Positions 1 to 11,334 of a stretch of 64,000 nucleotides of DNA are shown here, piece after piece. The notes under the pieces are model-generated. The model did no database searches. It had not been told where the DNA came from and saw only the letters and a list, made by a program, of their open reading frames with translations. Location: assembly GCF_040183065.1 (NCBI RefSeq), contig NC_091128.1:178245168-178309167 (forward strand), written 5' to 3'. Numbering within the stretch: the first letter of the stretch is position 1; every line of letters starts with the position of its first letter. The DNA is from Periplaneta americana (Eukaryota > Arthropoda > Insecta > Blattodea > Blattidae). A program made the translations under genes and the position numbers.

Positions 1-48
1 TCTCATTTTTATTCCGGTTGTCGTTCCCGGTTTATTGTGAACCAGCCT
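1..48. mobile_element. Terminal fragment of a Harbinger-like TIR element
   Basis: The window opens inside an element whose end, TTATTGTGAACCAGCCT, is followed by TAA at 49-51. The same end, again followed by TAA, closes the elements at 23404-24296 and 49509-49705. Three loci therefore share one terminal inverted repeat and one target triplet. A TAA (TWA) triplet is the target duplication of the PIF/Harbinger superfamily. The rest of this copy lies outside the window. Confidence 0.7.
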
Positions 49-51
49 TAA

Positions 52-1800
52 CTCTTGTAAAGCATTTCTTACAGCTACTTTTAAGCCTAGAAACTCTGCC
101 TGGACGGCATTATAATCTATACTAATAATAAATCTGTAGCCGAAATTTTTCTGGTAGTTTTCGATTTTCCAAAAATAATTGGTGTTAACATGTATAATTA
201 ACCAACCTGAAACCGAAAATCGCTATTTTCAAATTTTTGTTTGTATGCCTGTCTGTCTGTGTGGATGTTTGTTACCTTTTCACGCGATAATGGCTGAACC
301 GATTTATACGAAAATTGGAATATAAATTAAGTTCGTTGTAACTTAGATTTTAGGCTATATGGCATACAAAATACTTTATTTAAAAGCGGGGTTATGAGGA
401 GGTTTGAATTAGATAAATCGAAATATCTCCCTTATCATTAATTTTCGTGAAAAATGTTACATAACAAAAGTTTTTTTTTTTAAATACTTCCGATAAGTTT
501 TATTCTATGCAAAATGTTAATAGGACTGACGCCATCTAAGGCGCTGTAATGAAATAAAAAACAAATAATTTCGTCTATAAGGGGCCTTGGGCAACAAGAA
601 ACGAAAGCAGATTAAACATAGCCTACAGAGAATGTTTCTGTGTTTGTATGAAGTAATATCGATTAAAGGATATAGACCTGCAAGACTTTTAAAATAACAA
701 TACAATACATTTTTCACCGCCGCTTCAGATTGTAGCGTTGTTGTTCCTGCAATAACTCCTATGTGCAAAATATAAAATTTTTGAGTTGGAAGAAAAAACA
801 CATTTATTCATTCCATTGCAATGGTACATAGGAAATCGTGAATTCTTACATTTTGGAAAGAAAGACATATAATTACATATCACTATATATGCTGTATCAC
901 TATTTAAGTTATTTGAAGGGTTCAGAACCATAGTGAGCCAAGCGCCATTTACTGAATACGTAGAAAACAAGGGTTAAAATTAAGTTATTACCATAATTCA
1001 ATGGAAACATATAGCAAGTAATATGAGGTATACACAAAAAATCTAAATGATGTAAATGTTCATTAAACTATTGTTGCATGTGATAACAATTATGAAACAT
1101 GTTAAAGGAATTGTCATTGCATCAAATGAGTGATCTCTGGACCAAAATGGGTGCAGCGGAGCGCACGGGTACAGCTAGTAATTAATATAAACGTTCATCG
1201 CAAGTCCTTAAGTAAGAAATAGAACCAACAAAATATTATTATTATTATTATTGCTATTTAGATAGTTATTCTTCTTGTCGCTAAACACAATAACTGTTCC
1301 TTGTTCTTCTTTCAGGTCCAATAGCAGAGAAATCAAGAGGAGAGAAGGCAGCCCAGACGAGAAAATTTCTAGTCTAGGCCTATATGGATCACAGAGCACC
1401 GCCATATCGTGAAGCAATCACGAAGGCCACCGTGTGTCCGTTGCTTTACAAGTTTACACCTCACGCCCGCATAATCAATCCACAAAGGCATAAGTGCCAT
1501 CGATTTTGCATGGAGCAGCGACTGGCCTTACACTGGCCATGTTTTATTTACAGCGTCGCGTGACAGCACGGCCACTGCGGGCAGGTCCGAGTCCAGCGGG
1601 TCTCCGTTCGCACCTGGACGTCGGCACCTCCGAGACCTCTAATTACAAGCTACTGCCTACCGTTTTACTACTTCTGGAACTGAGAACGAAAGTTTGATAT
1701 CTGAAAGTGAATTAAATAAGAATTAAAACAGATCGTCTAACAAATTCAATAAGTTATTCTTCTGTACTAAATATCAACCCTTCTTCTGATGATTGACTCA
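52..1800. other. AT-rich non-coding stretch, no recognised gene
   Basis: No recognisable protein or RNA gene. A short (ATT)n run lies near 1235-1253. The open frames here are short and lack family motifs. The sequence after 1200 may be an old LINE tail, but this cannot be shown. Confidence 0.4.
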
Positions 1801-1823
1801 GTTCTAACCTGGAGCAGTAGGGA

Positions 1824-2660
1824 TTGCTTGTCTATGCGGATGACGTGAGTATGTTAGGAGAAAATCCACAAACGATTACGGAAAACACGGGAATTGTACT
1901 TGAAGCAAGTAAAGCGATAGGTTTGGAAGTCAATCCCGAAAAGACAAAGTATATGATTATGTCTCGTGAACAGAATATTCTACGAAATGGAAATGTAAAA
2001 ATTGGAGATTTATCCTTCGAATATGTGGAATAATTCAAATATCTTGGAGGAACAGTAACAAATGTAAATGACACTCGGGAGGAAATTAAACGCAGAATAA
2101 ATATAAGGGGAAATGCTTGTTATTATTCTGTTGAGAAGCTTTTGTCATCCAGTCTGCTGTCAAAAAATCTGAAAGTTAAAATTTATAAAGCTGTTATATT
2201 ACCGGTTGTTCTGTATGGTTGTGAAACTTGGACTCTCACTTCGAGAGAGGAACATAGGTTAAGGGTGTTTGAGAATAATGTTCTTAGGAAAATATTTGCG
2301 GCTAAGAGAGATGAAGTTACAGGAGAATGGAGAAAGTTACACAACGCAGAACTGCACGCATTGTATTCTTCACCTGACATAATTAGGAACATTAAATCCA
2401 GACGTTTGAGATGGGCAGGGCATGTAGCATGTATGGGCGAATCCAGAAATACATATAGATTGTTATTTGGGAGACCGGAAGGAAAGAAACCTTTAGGGAG
2501 GCCGAGACGTAGATGGGAGGATAATATTAAAATGGATTTGAGGGAGATGGGAAATGATGATAGAGATTGGATTAATCTTGCACAGGATAGGGACTGGTGG
2601 CGGGCTTATGTGAGGGCGGCAATGAACCTGCGGATTCCCTAAAAGCCAGTAAGTAAGTCA
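1824..2660 (+). pseudogene. RTE-like LINE reverse transcriptase, 3' fragment (copy 1)
   Basis: The fragment begins at the catalytic YADD motif of the reverse transcriptase (LLVYADDV, about 1826-1850). It runs through the thumb region (KYLG, CETWTLTSREEHRLRVFE) to the conserved C-terminus (RRLRWAGHVA, GRPRRRWEDNIKMDLRE, RAAMNLR-P) and a tail of AAGT repeats at about 2645-2660. It is dead: one stop (TAA at 2031-2033) interrupts the frame before KYLG, and a 3-bp insertion changes the INMGNA motif. The 5' part, with the endonuclease and RT fingers, is missing, as expected for 5'-truncated LINE insertions. Ending in a short tandem repeat rather than poly(A) is typical of RTE-clade elements. Eight more copies of this family follow. 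Confidence 0.85.
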
Positions 2661-3270
2661 TTGTTATAAAATGGGTGTAAAAGTCCATGAATACATAAAG
2701 TGGTAAATTGTAGTCAACATATGAAATATTCAATTTTTCAAAATGAATTTTGTTTTTATTTTAACATCTCAGAACAAAGCAATGATCCCTCTGAAGTAGG
2801 GAAATGGTTCTCAACCTGAAGTTCAGCCATATTTCAAAATGTGGGAATTAATAACCACCATAAATAAGAATTATAAAAACTGTTGTAACGTTTTTTGTAA
2901 GCGCTGAAGACAGTGGACAGGCCAGGTGTTAATAGAGCGGAGTAGCCAATGCAAAAATTGCTTCATTGGTCTCCGGAATAATGTGCTGACCAACTGGTCT
3001 GAACAATGCCTGGCGAACAGGTGCGGCGGTGTGTTCCGGGTAGCTCGGTAGTCGGGGGCGGCGAGTGTGGTGGTCGCCCAGCGGGGGCAGCGTCACCGCA
3101 TTTCGGGGGCCAAACAGCTCCAAAAACGTGTAATGGCGCGCACTAATTAATGTAATGCATTGTCAACATCTTTCACGAATGACTCCAGTGCTGGCGGATC
3201 CAGGTTCGTTTGCTACGGTTCTTCTCTTGCACCATGCAGACATGATAACAGAGGTGGCGCGCATTTCACT
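2661..3270. other. Non-coding stretch without recognised features
   Basis: AT-rich to about 2900, then a GC-richer patch at about 2990-3120. The minus-strand open frame there matches no family I know. No RNA gene or transposon end was seen. Confidence 0.35.
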
Positions 3271-3274
3271 TTAT

Positions 3275-4258
3275 CTATTCATTATTCATTCGTTATTCAT
3301 TTATTTATCTAATTATTTATCCATTTATTTATTTTCTTATTTATTTAATGTATTTACATATTTACTTGCCGATTTATTTATTTACCCATTTATTTATTAG
3401 TTTATTTATTTATTTATTTTTAAATGTATTTACATAGATACTTACCGATTTATTTATTTACCCATTTATTTATTATTTAATGTATTTATATATTTGCTTG
3501 CCGATTTATTCATTTACCCATTTATTTATTAGTATATTTATTTATTTGTTTATTTATTTATTTAATGTATTTACATATATACTTGGCGATTTACTTATTT
3601 ACTCATTTATTTATTTAATGTATTTACATACCTATTTACTTGGCGATTTATTTATTTACCCATTTATTTATTTATTTATTTATCTAATTATTTATGTATT
3701 TATTTATTTACTTATTTATTTAATGTACTTACATATTGACTTGCCGATTCATTTATTTACTCATTTATTTATTTAATGTATTTACATATTTACTTGCCGA
3801 TTTATTTATTTACCCATTTATTAGTTTATTTATTATTTATCTAATTATTTATTTATTTAATATATTTGCATATTTACTTGACGATTTATTTATTTAATGT
3901 TTTTACATATTTACTTGCCGATTTATTTATTTACCCATTTATTAGTTTATTTATTATTTATCTAATTATTTATTTATTTAATATATTTGCATATTTACTT
4001 GACGATTTATTTATTTAATGTTTTTACATATTTACTTGCCGATTTATTTATTTACCCATTTATTTATTAATTAATTAATTTATTTAACTAATTATTTATT
4101 TATTTATTTACCCATTTATTTATTAGTTTATTTATTTAATTTATTTACGCATTTATTTATTGGCTTATTTATTTACTTATTTATTTAATTATTTATTTTA
4201 TTTACCCATTTATTTATTTGCTTATTTATTTATTTATTTATTTATTTATTTGTTAGTT
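3275..4258. repeat. TTTA-rich minisatellite of about 1 kb
   Basis: Degenerate TTTA tetranucleotide carrying a longer recurring module: TGTATTTACATATTTACTTG, then CCGATTTATTTATTTACCCA, then TTTA filler. The module recurs roughly every 80-130 bp, with one stretch (about 3780-4060) duplicated almost exactly. This is expansion of a microsatellite into a higher-order minisatellite. The open frames over it are low-complexity artefacts. Confidence 0.85.
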
Positions 4259-5330
4259 TAAATCATTTTTGTATATGACTTGCTATTGTAAAATTCCGAC
4301 TTTTTGCTTGGTAGTTCTTTTTCCAATACTGAGTCCTTCCACACCTAAACTCCGCGATCCGCCACTGTTTATGATCTTACGTATAAATAAAAAGTTTATA
4401 ATCACATCTTTCAGAATTCTCATTATAAGACTGACAGAGCCGGGAAAGTGTGGATCGTCATTTTCAGAAGCTTCAAACTTTTCACCACGTCAGCACTGTG
4501 GTGGTGTCCCACGTGGCACGTCTGGAAGTGAATCACTTGATGAAAGCAGTTCTTATATAAATATTAACTACTTACGGGACTTTCAAAAAGCTGTTGATGA
4601 CGTACACAGCGAGCAAAGAGCTGTGGGCAGTCTCGCAAATTGACGCGCGTTCAGAGTTGGCCGCGCCGTCTGTCGGAGGTCGAGTGCCCATGTCTTCTTA
4701 CGCTGGCAGTCCTTTGGGAAATATTAAAAGGTATATGACAAGTACTTCGCGTGACTCTGCGTGGAGAGCCATGTTTAGAAGCCTTCCGCTGCACGCCGCA
4801 CAATATAATGGAATTTTGTCGGCTAATTCATCATAGGAGCACGCTAGATAAGGCCGTAACCCCGGATTGGGAATGAACACGGACTGCGCAATTACCTGGC
4901 CAGGAGTTCGAAGAAAGAAGAATGACGCGTTTGTATCTAATCTCTACACTTCACGCTTCGATGCTCGTGTGTGAATCGCTCACTTGTAGCCTACGTTCAT
5001 AGTTTCGACGGCGGGGGCGCTGGGAACAGTACGCGGCTATTCCAATTGACTGGTCGACCGGCCGATGTACTGAGTCACTGACATTGGCGTCGTAGTACAC
5101 TGCCACGCGCTCTCTGGTCCACCGGATTGTTCTCGCAAGTGGCTATCAAAGGTCTGGCTTTCATTCCCTGGACTCCCATCTCCCTCCCATGCTGCTTATC
5201 TTAAGGATTCACTGGGCTAGATCTTTGAAAATTTGTACCTATAGATATCATATCATATAAATAACCTTTGTACGAAGTTTTATCTAATTCGGCTCAACCT
5301 AACTTTAACTGTATTTTCACTACTATTATT
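4259..5330. other. Non-coding stretch, possible unrecognised exon near 4414-4640
   Basis: A frame open over 4414-4640 (containing SGSESLDESSSY) follows an acceptor-like CTTTCAG at about 4408-4414. It matches no family I recognise and has no clear donor. GC content rises at 4640-5130 without recognisable coding sequence. I see no RNA gene or transposon boundary. Confidence 0.25.
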
Positions 5331-6106
5331 TACTTACTTACTGGCTTTTAAGGAACCCGGAGGTTCATTGCCGCCCTCACATAAGCCCGCCATAGGTCCC
5401 TATCCTGAGCAAGATCAATCCAGTCTCTACCATTATATCCCACCTCCCTCAAATCCATTTTAATATTATCCTCCCATCTACGTCTCGGCCTCCCTAAAGG
5501 TCTCTTTCCCTCCGGCCTCCCAACTACCACCCTATATGCATTTCTGGATTCGCCCATACGTGCTACATGCCCTGCCCATCTCAAAAATCTGGATTTAATG
5601 TTCCTAATTATGTCAGGTGAAGAATACAATGCGTGCAGTTCTGTGTTGTGTAACTTTCTCCATTCTCCTGTAACTTCATCCCTCTTAGCCCCGAATATTT
5701 TCCTAAGAACCTTATTCTCAAACACCCTTAACCTATGTTCCTCTCTCAAAGTGAGAGTCCAAGTTTCACAACCATAAAGAACAACCGGTAATATAACTGT
5801 TTTATAAATTCTAACTTTCTGTTTTTTTGACAGCAGACTGGATGATAAAAGCTTCTCAACCGAATAATAACAGGCATTTCCCATATTTATTCTCTGTTTA
5901 ATTTCCTCCCGAGTGTAATTTATGTTTGTTACTATTGCTCCAAGATATTTGAACTTCTCCACCTCTTCAAAAGATAAATTTCCAATTTTTATATTTCCAT
6001 TTCGTACAATATTCTCGTTACGAGACATAATCATATACTTTGTCTTTTCGGGATTTACTTCCAAACCTATCTCTTTACTTGCTTCCAGTAAAATTCCCGT
6101 GTTTTC
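5331..6106 (-). pseudogene. RTE-like LINE reverse transcriptase, 3' fragment (copy 2)
   Basis: On the minus strand the frame is open from about 6105 to 5348. It covers the RT palm/thumb and C-terminal region: [78 protein letters not shown]. The YADD catalytic box lies upstream of the truncation, so the product could not be an active polymerase. The 3' tail is (AAGT)n at 5331-5345. An 8-bp match, TTTTCACT, at 5314-5321 and 6102-6109 may be the target duplication. This is the longest uninterrupted RTE frame in the window and may be a fairly recent insertion. Confidence 0.85.
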
Positions 6107-6116
6107 ACTTCAATTA

Positions 6117-6150
6117 CAAATATAAATATAAATATAAATATAAATTTAAA
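6117..6150. repeat. (AAATAT)n microsatellite
   Basis: Short hexanucleotide run directly beyond the 5' truncation point of RTE copy 2. Confidence 0.7.
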
Positions 6151-6437
6151 ACTATTTACACGAAATTTGCTCCCATACTTTTCAAAGTTCCCGAAATATC
6201 ATTTCCTATTTACTTTCAACAGATTATTCCTCAATTTGGATCAAAGAAACAAGTTTGAAGACCCACACTGCACTGGTTTGATGATGTCCAAAATGACAGT
6301 GGCTAAAGGACATTGGGGTTAAAAGATGAAGATTGAAAGCACAGGATCGGTTTGATTGGAAATCTGCCATTAGACAGACCAAGGTTACAGGCTACTGAAA
6401 GTGCAATTCTGCCAAAGAACAAGACTATTATTCCTCA

Positions 6438-6674
6438 TAGACGTAGCTCAGACGGTATCGCGTTTGCCTGCTGAACCGGAGTTGCGCCTGGGTGCGAGTT
6501 CGATTCCCACTTGTGCTGATTACCCGATTGAATTTTTCCGAGGTTTTTCTCAACCGTAAGGTGGAAGTGAGGTAATCTATGGCGAATACTCGGCCTTATC
6601 TCGCCAAAATCAATTCCATCGACGCTATATAACCTAGTAGTTGACGCAGCGTCGTTAAATAACCAAATAAAGAA
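6438..6674 (+). mobile_element. tRNA-derived SINE (family A), full copy
   Basis: The 5' end is tRNA-like, with a RNA polymerase III A box (TAGCTCAGACGG) and B box (GAGTTCGATTCCC). A tRNA-unrelated body follows, then a 3' end containing GACGCAGCGTCGTTAAATAA. Perfect 8-bp direct repeats, ATTCCTCA, flank it at 6430-6437 and 6675-6682, as expected of a target-site duplication. The GACGC...GTCGTTAAATAA ending recurs in the other SINEs here (28055, 39453), suggesting they share one partner LINE for retrotransposition. Confidence 0.85.
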
Positions 6675-6689
6675 ATTCCTCAATGACAA

Positions 6690-7900
6690 AAAAAAAAATG
6701 TTTCATATAATCAAATATAAAACATAAAAATTATGTCTAGCAGAAAAAAAAAAAACATTTACGTACTCAAAAAACCTTAATGCTTAAAAAATCCTTAAAT
6801 CAAGTTTTGTTAAGCATAGGCCTACTCTTAAGAAAAGCCACAAAATATCATGCCTAGTGCCTACAAGCTTTGGAGAAAGAGAGGCACTTCTAGTAAAGCA
6901 ACATGTACGGTAAGAAAATGAGTTGTAGCATTTAGAGAGGAGCGGAAGTTTAAAGGCCACTCACAGGGCGCAACCTTCTAAAAATGGCGGCCTGAAACAG
7001 CTGATTAAAAGGGCTGATATGCATAAAATTTGTGAAGAGATTCTCTGTACCATAAACAATTTCTTAATATTAAAACAAAAAAACAAAAAAATACAATGAT
7101 TTCGCCGAAAACGGAAAATAGAATTATTTCACCAAAATTGACAAAATCTCACTTTAGTATATCCTTCAGGAAGGCTTTGCTAAGCGACCAAACAGAAGTA
7201 GAAGGTGAGGACGGCCCAAAAAAATCCAGTTCTCGAGGACCGACAGCAGTACCATCACATATCGTGGGGCAGTGCCCCACTAATTAATCAAACGCTGGCT
7301 TATAATTTGCTGCATGACTTTCGCGCTCCACTTTAATTGCTACTAATTTATTATATCGGTTCATGTAGCCTACATCTCGCGTCATTTGATTGGTGCCGTT
7401 ACCTCAATAATCTATCATATCACAAGTCTTAACAGTGCATGACAAATATTCCTCCTTCTAAATCTCGAGTTTTGATTTTCTCTAGATAAATCAAAACCTC
7501 TAGTGAAATTGAATCTTTAAATTTCGACCAAATTCTTCTCTTCAACAAGATACGAATGGATAAAGAGCATTACTGAACTTTCACCATCTAAATGCAGTAG
7601 GCTGTGACAGCATGAGGTTAATGGGAACAGCATGAACAAGGTGGGTTTTGAACCCACACACTAGTATATTAGAAGTATTTTGCAACGTTCGTAGACTGTT
7701 TTAAAATAATGGGAATGAAACAAAGTTTGGAACATAATGTTGCGTCAATACAATAATTATAGAGAAAAGGGAGTAGATTCAGAAACTACGGCTAACACAA
7801 TTTCGTCCAAAAGTGGAAGATAAGACGGATTTTGGAACCCGGTGCTCCTTGTTCCGGGGTTGAAGTTCAGAACCAAGAAACAGACACCTCACCCCGACTG
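6690..7900. other. AT-rich non-coding stretch
   Basis: Contains A-runs at 6689-6698 and 6745-6756. A short motif near 7460-7500 (CTCGAGTTTTGATTTTCTCTAG onward) recurs at about 37660-37700, so part is a dispersed repeat of unknown type. No gene recognised. Confidence 0.35.
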
Positions 7901-7901
7901 A

Positions 7902-7905
<4 letters not shown>

Positions 7906-7951
<46 letters not shown>

Positions 7952-7967
7952 TAATAATAATAATAAT
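7906..7967. repeat. (AAT)n microsatellite, LINE tail
   Basis: Trinucleotide run at the 3' end of the minus-strand LINE; one interruption (ATG) near 7948. Confidence 0.9.
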
Positions 7968-8310
7968 TTATTTTAGCGGTAGAGTTAAGGCCGTAAGGCT
8001 TTCTCTTCCACTCAACCACCAAAAAGTATACATATTCTACATATGTATGAACTTACAAAGAATTCAACAATTTGATTTAGATAAGAGCTACATGTATACA
8101 AGAGTTATTTACGAATTAAACAACAAAATACTATGAACCATTAATTAAATACTGAAATAAACTGTGTAGCAGAATTAAGCTAAAATACATAGAATGTTAA
8201 TATATTTCAAATAATGTTAGATAATAGAAAGAGATTATTATGAGACAATTTTGAAAATACAGCACTATCAGGATGATGTCTAAAGGAAGGAGTAACAATG
8301 TAGACAGTGA

Positions 8311-8490
8311 GGGTGCTATTCATAGACATTTCGCAGCACGCGCTACGAGCGTACTAAGCTAGCCCCGGCTATCCACTGGTTACTAGTACAGAATTCAAAT
8401 CATATCCTATCGCTAACACTGGTTTATGAATACGAAAAACGCTGATCATCCACCGAAAACCCGCGCTAAAAATGTCTATGAACACGGCCC
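8311..8490. mobile_element. 180-bp foldback/MITE element, copy 1
   Basis: Near-palindromic ends: GGGTGCTATTCATAGACATT at the left, and the complement of AAAATGTCTATGAACACGGC at the right. It is flanked by TGA at 8308-8310 and 8491-8493, a 3-bp target duplication. A second copy of exactly the same length lies at 45637-45816, flanked by TAA. It has no coding capacity, so it must be moved by a transposase encoded elsewhere. It sits inside the 3'UTR of the LINE at 7903-9060. Confidence 0.8.
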
Positions 8491-8562
8491 TGATTGTTTA
8501 AGTCAGTATGACTGGAGTGAAATGGTAAGCTGTTTTTAAAGGTGTTCATTGTCTTGCAACCC

Positions 8563-9018
8563 CTAATACTTCGTGACAAGAGAATTCCATTGTCGCGAGG
8601 TGGATACTGTAAAAGATGATGAATAACAAGATGTTCTATGAAGAGGTATACTTAGCGTGCCACAGATAAGTGATCTGGTATTTACGTCGTGGTTAGAGTA
8701 TAGATAAGAGAAACGAGACGAAAGATAATTTGATGTTGAAGTGTGTAGAATTCGAAAGAGTAAAGACAAAGAGTGTAAAGTTCTGCGTTCTTTAAGTCGG
8801 AGCCACGAAAGACTTGCGAAGGACGGTGATATGTGGTCATATCGTCGGATGTTGCACACGTATCTGACGCACATATTCTGAACTCGCTGTAACTTGACTG
8901 ACAGTTCAGAACTTAGGTCACTTAACAAAACGTCACAATAATCGAAGTGCGGCATTACTAGGGTTTGTACTAGGGTAAGTTTTAGTTGCTGGAGCAAGAA
9001 GTTTCTTAAGCGACTCAA
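8563..9018 (-). pseudogene. LINE reverse transcriptase C-terminal fragment (CR1/Jockey-like)
   Basis: The translated product shows the typical C-terminal half of CR1/Jockey-type RTs: LVQTLVMPHFDYCDVLL, KLQRVQNMCVRYV, DHISPSFASLSWL, a YLSSRFSYL block, TRS, a P-hRTS block, and a final QWNSL. Catalytic palm motifs are absent because the copy is 5'-truncated. It resembles the fragments at 32059-32503 and 34165-33670 but belongs to a different subfamily (SWLRL here, GWFKL there). The first codon of the frame is not a true start. Confidence 0.75.
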
Positions 9019-9149
9019 ACAGTGAATGGAGGAACAGATTTTTTTTATCGTTTCTTTAACTTGAAAATTCCAATTTAGATTATTATCGAAAAAGAAGCCA
9101 AGATTTTTTTACGACAGATGAATAAGGGATTAGCGTGTTGTTAAGTGTA

Positions 9150-9346
9150 GGGGAGAGTCGGGTAGTATCGGACATCGGGTAGTATCGGACAGTGCGTTTC
9201 TTTCATCTACCGCCATATAGTAGTACCTGAATGACATGGTTACGTTTCTCTATGCGACATCACAGAAACGTAACCACGTCAATCAGGTACTATCATCGTG
9301 TGGTAGATGAAAGAATCTCACTGTCCGATACTACCCGACTCTCCCC
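9150..9346. mobile_element. TA-flanked MITE (197 bp), copy 1
   Basis: Terminal inverted repeats GGGGAGAGTCGGGTAGTATC / GATACTACCCGACTCTCCCC, flanked by TA (9148-9149 and 9347-9348). A TA duplication is the mark of Tc1/mariner-type insertion. The interior is also largely self-complementary (GGTACTA..., GTAGATGAAAGAA...), so the whole element can fold into a hairpin. A related 213-bp copy lies at 31830-32042, also flanked by TA. Confidence 0.85.
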
Positions 9347-9349
9347 TAA

Positions 9350-10360
9350 CGACTGATCTCCGGACTACAACCAAATTTTTGCCGATACGCCGCCGGCGTC
9401 ACTGTTTGCGTTAATGTTTTTCAACAGTTGCGCATGCGTAACACATCGCTGATAACATGAATCACCACTAACAGATACGGCGCGCCATTTGTCATCCGCT
9501 GTTTTCCGTGGACGGCAGTACATCACAATAAAGAGAGTGAATATCCATTATGAGCCTGATTTACGATTGGGATACTACCACTAGCGCTCCTAGTAGTTGA
9601 AATCAAAACTAATGTGTTAATCTACCATTTCTTTAACACGCTTCTGGCAGAGGTCAAACACGAACAATCTCTCGATTAAAAAAAAAGCACCGAGGAATGC
9701 AGGAGGGAGTTGCAGCCAGCCTCTTCTGATATATTATGCATCTGCTGGGCTCAGAGAATGTCATCCACATATTGTGAGCTGTCTTCTTAGCCGTTTTACG
9801 ACCAGTCATTGTGTGGACTGAACGAGTCTGCAAGGTGTCATAGGGTCATAAAAACAGTTGAATGTGGCCAGCGGACACCTGTAGGGCCAGATCGTTATCT
9901 GGAATATTTATAATTACAATAATTTTATAGCCTGAGCTCTTACAATGGACGTTAATATGATAATTGGTATTTGAACGTGTTCGAAGCCTTATTCTCAAGA
10001 CGGACATATGTCACGGCTTTATGGCCGTGGTGACACGACCGCAGGAATTCATCAGCAAACGAAACCGATCTCCCGTTTAACAGTAACAACCGATGGACGT
10101 TCTGTTATTCTTAACAGGCCTGCTGAGGCTCTTTCAAGGAACCTTACTCGCTAGTCATATCAACACCGCCACGTGCGTGGAATTAGACCTATAACCTGCA
10201 TTATAACAACATTCATGGTAGGCAACAGATGATATTATAGTTCTTAATGTATTGGAGACAAATTTGCAGTGTTGCATTCACACCTTTTTGCTTCGGGGAG
10301 GAGGTGGAACCGACAGCAAAAGAAACAAGATCATTATTTCTTATTTTCCACAGAAATTTC
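9350..10360. other. Non-coding stretch, nothing recognised
   Basis: Mixed composition with no recognisable protein, RNA gene or transposon end. Confidence 0.3.
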
Positions 10361-10365
10361 AATAA

Positions 10366-10586
10366 TCGGGATCAAAGACGACTCAACGTGTTCATGCCTT
10401 CAAGATGCACAAACGGTAGATCAGCTAATATACTCGTGTGTCAAATTGAATAAACAAAGAGATATACTGAAGAATGGAATATATATAAATCAAGATAAAT
10501 GGTCAGTGTCACATGAGAAACTGTTGTTAAAACACTATAAGGGATTCAGAAACTTTGTTCAGTCAATAGATTTCACAGCACTGTAA
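10366..10586 (+). pseudogene. LINE ORF2 C-terminal fragment with C-x-C...C motif
   Basis: The frame contains CSCLQDAQTVDQLIYSC, resembling the Cys/His cluster (CxC...T-x-x-H-x-x-x-x-C) near the C-terminus of many Jockey/R1-type LINE proteins. The usual His is Gln here, a sign of decay. It continues through ...LLKHYKGFRNFVQSIDFTAL to a stop at 10584-10586. Only about 70 residues remain. Its 3' end and UTR are repeated twice more just downstream. Confidence 0.5.
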
Positions 10587-10850
10587 ATATTGTAAATAGT
10601 GAAAATAATACTCCACTTAAAAGTAGTATATTAGTATTAGTATTCAAGTTAGATATGTTAAAATAATTATAAGCAATTCACGACCTTTATTAAGTCAATC
10701 GACTTCACGGCAGTGTATTATATTGTAAATAGTGAAAATACTACTCCAGTTAAAATTAGTATTAGTATTAATAATTGTAAGTAATTCATAAACTCTGTTC
10801 AGTCAGTTGACTTTACAGCCTTGTAAATATTGTAAATAGTCAAAGCACTA
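10545..10850 (+). repeat. Three tandem copies of a LINE 3' end (about 125 bp each)
   Basis: The block TTCAGTCAATAGATTTCACA...CTGTAAATATTGTAAATAGT plus a TAGTATTAGTATT run occurs three times (from about 10557, 10684 and 10798) with moderate divergence. The first copy includes the end of the LINE frame, so this is tandem duplication of that LINE terminus, not an independent satellite. Confidence 0.7.
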
Positions 10851-11004
10851 TTATTGTTACAAATAGTTTACTATTAGTTTTTGTTTTAAGTTCAGACAGA
10901 ATGTAAAAACCGCGTAGCAACAAATGTGTGTAGTATTGCATTACTGCAATGGAGCATACTGAATAAAAAGGGAATGCTTCAGAAAAAAAATTAAAGTCTT
11001 TTGC

Positions 11005-11330
11005 AACAATATTTAAAAAATGTATTGATTTTTGGAGATCATCTTCATTTGTAGGCACTAATAATTTATAATTTTCAAAAGAAAATGTATCGATTTTATT
11101 ATATCTATTACTGGAGATGTATCCACTATTTGGACATCAGTTTCGCTATTTATTTACCATACAATTCATATAGCTACATAGGCTATATTTAAAAAAGTAG
11201 TTGAGAAAGAGGGCAACCTTGTCGAAAACCTGCACTCATAGATTTAAAATCTGTGATTTCTGCATTTATTTTGATAGCGATTTTTGTATCTTTACAAATA
11301 TTAAATACCGATTGTATTAATCTCTTAGCA
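11005..11330 (-). pseudogene. Reverse transcriptase fragment (RQGCPLS box)
   Basis: On the minus strand the frame reads KRLIQSVFNICKDTKIAIKI, then SAGFRQGCPLSQLLF. This is the RT motif just before the catalytic palm box (G-x-RQGCPLSP-LF). After a frameshift and loss of the YADD box it resumes with PTNEDDLQKSIHFLNIVAKD, matching the post-catalytic helix region of RTE-type RTs. That helix resembles what should precede the segment preserved at 49792-50394, so it may belong to that family. Clearly dead. Confidence 0.65.
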
Positions 11331-11334
11331 CGCA

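Larger units (their letters stand above)
7903..9060 (-). mobile_element. 5'-truncated LINE (CR1/Jockey-like) with microsatellite tail
   Basis: Read on the minus strand: the C-terminal part of an RT protein (9018-8563), about 550 bp of 3'UTR, a terminal hairpin (8006-7981; AGAG, AAGGCC-type stem, CTCT) and an (ATT)n tail at 7967-7906. The order protein, UTR, hairpin, tail fits a retrotransposon inserted in minus orientation. A separate 180-bp element (8311-8490) has inserted into its 3'UTR. The 5' boundary is uncertain. Confidence 0.7.

Noticed and set aside
4414..4643. Possible host exon (frame containing SGSESLDESSSY after an acceptor-like CTTTCAG)
   Set aside because: No recognised family, no clear donor, no neighbouring exon; kept only as a note in the stretch entry.
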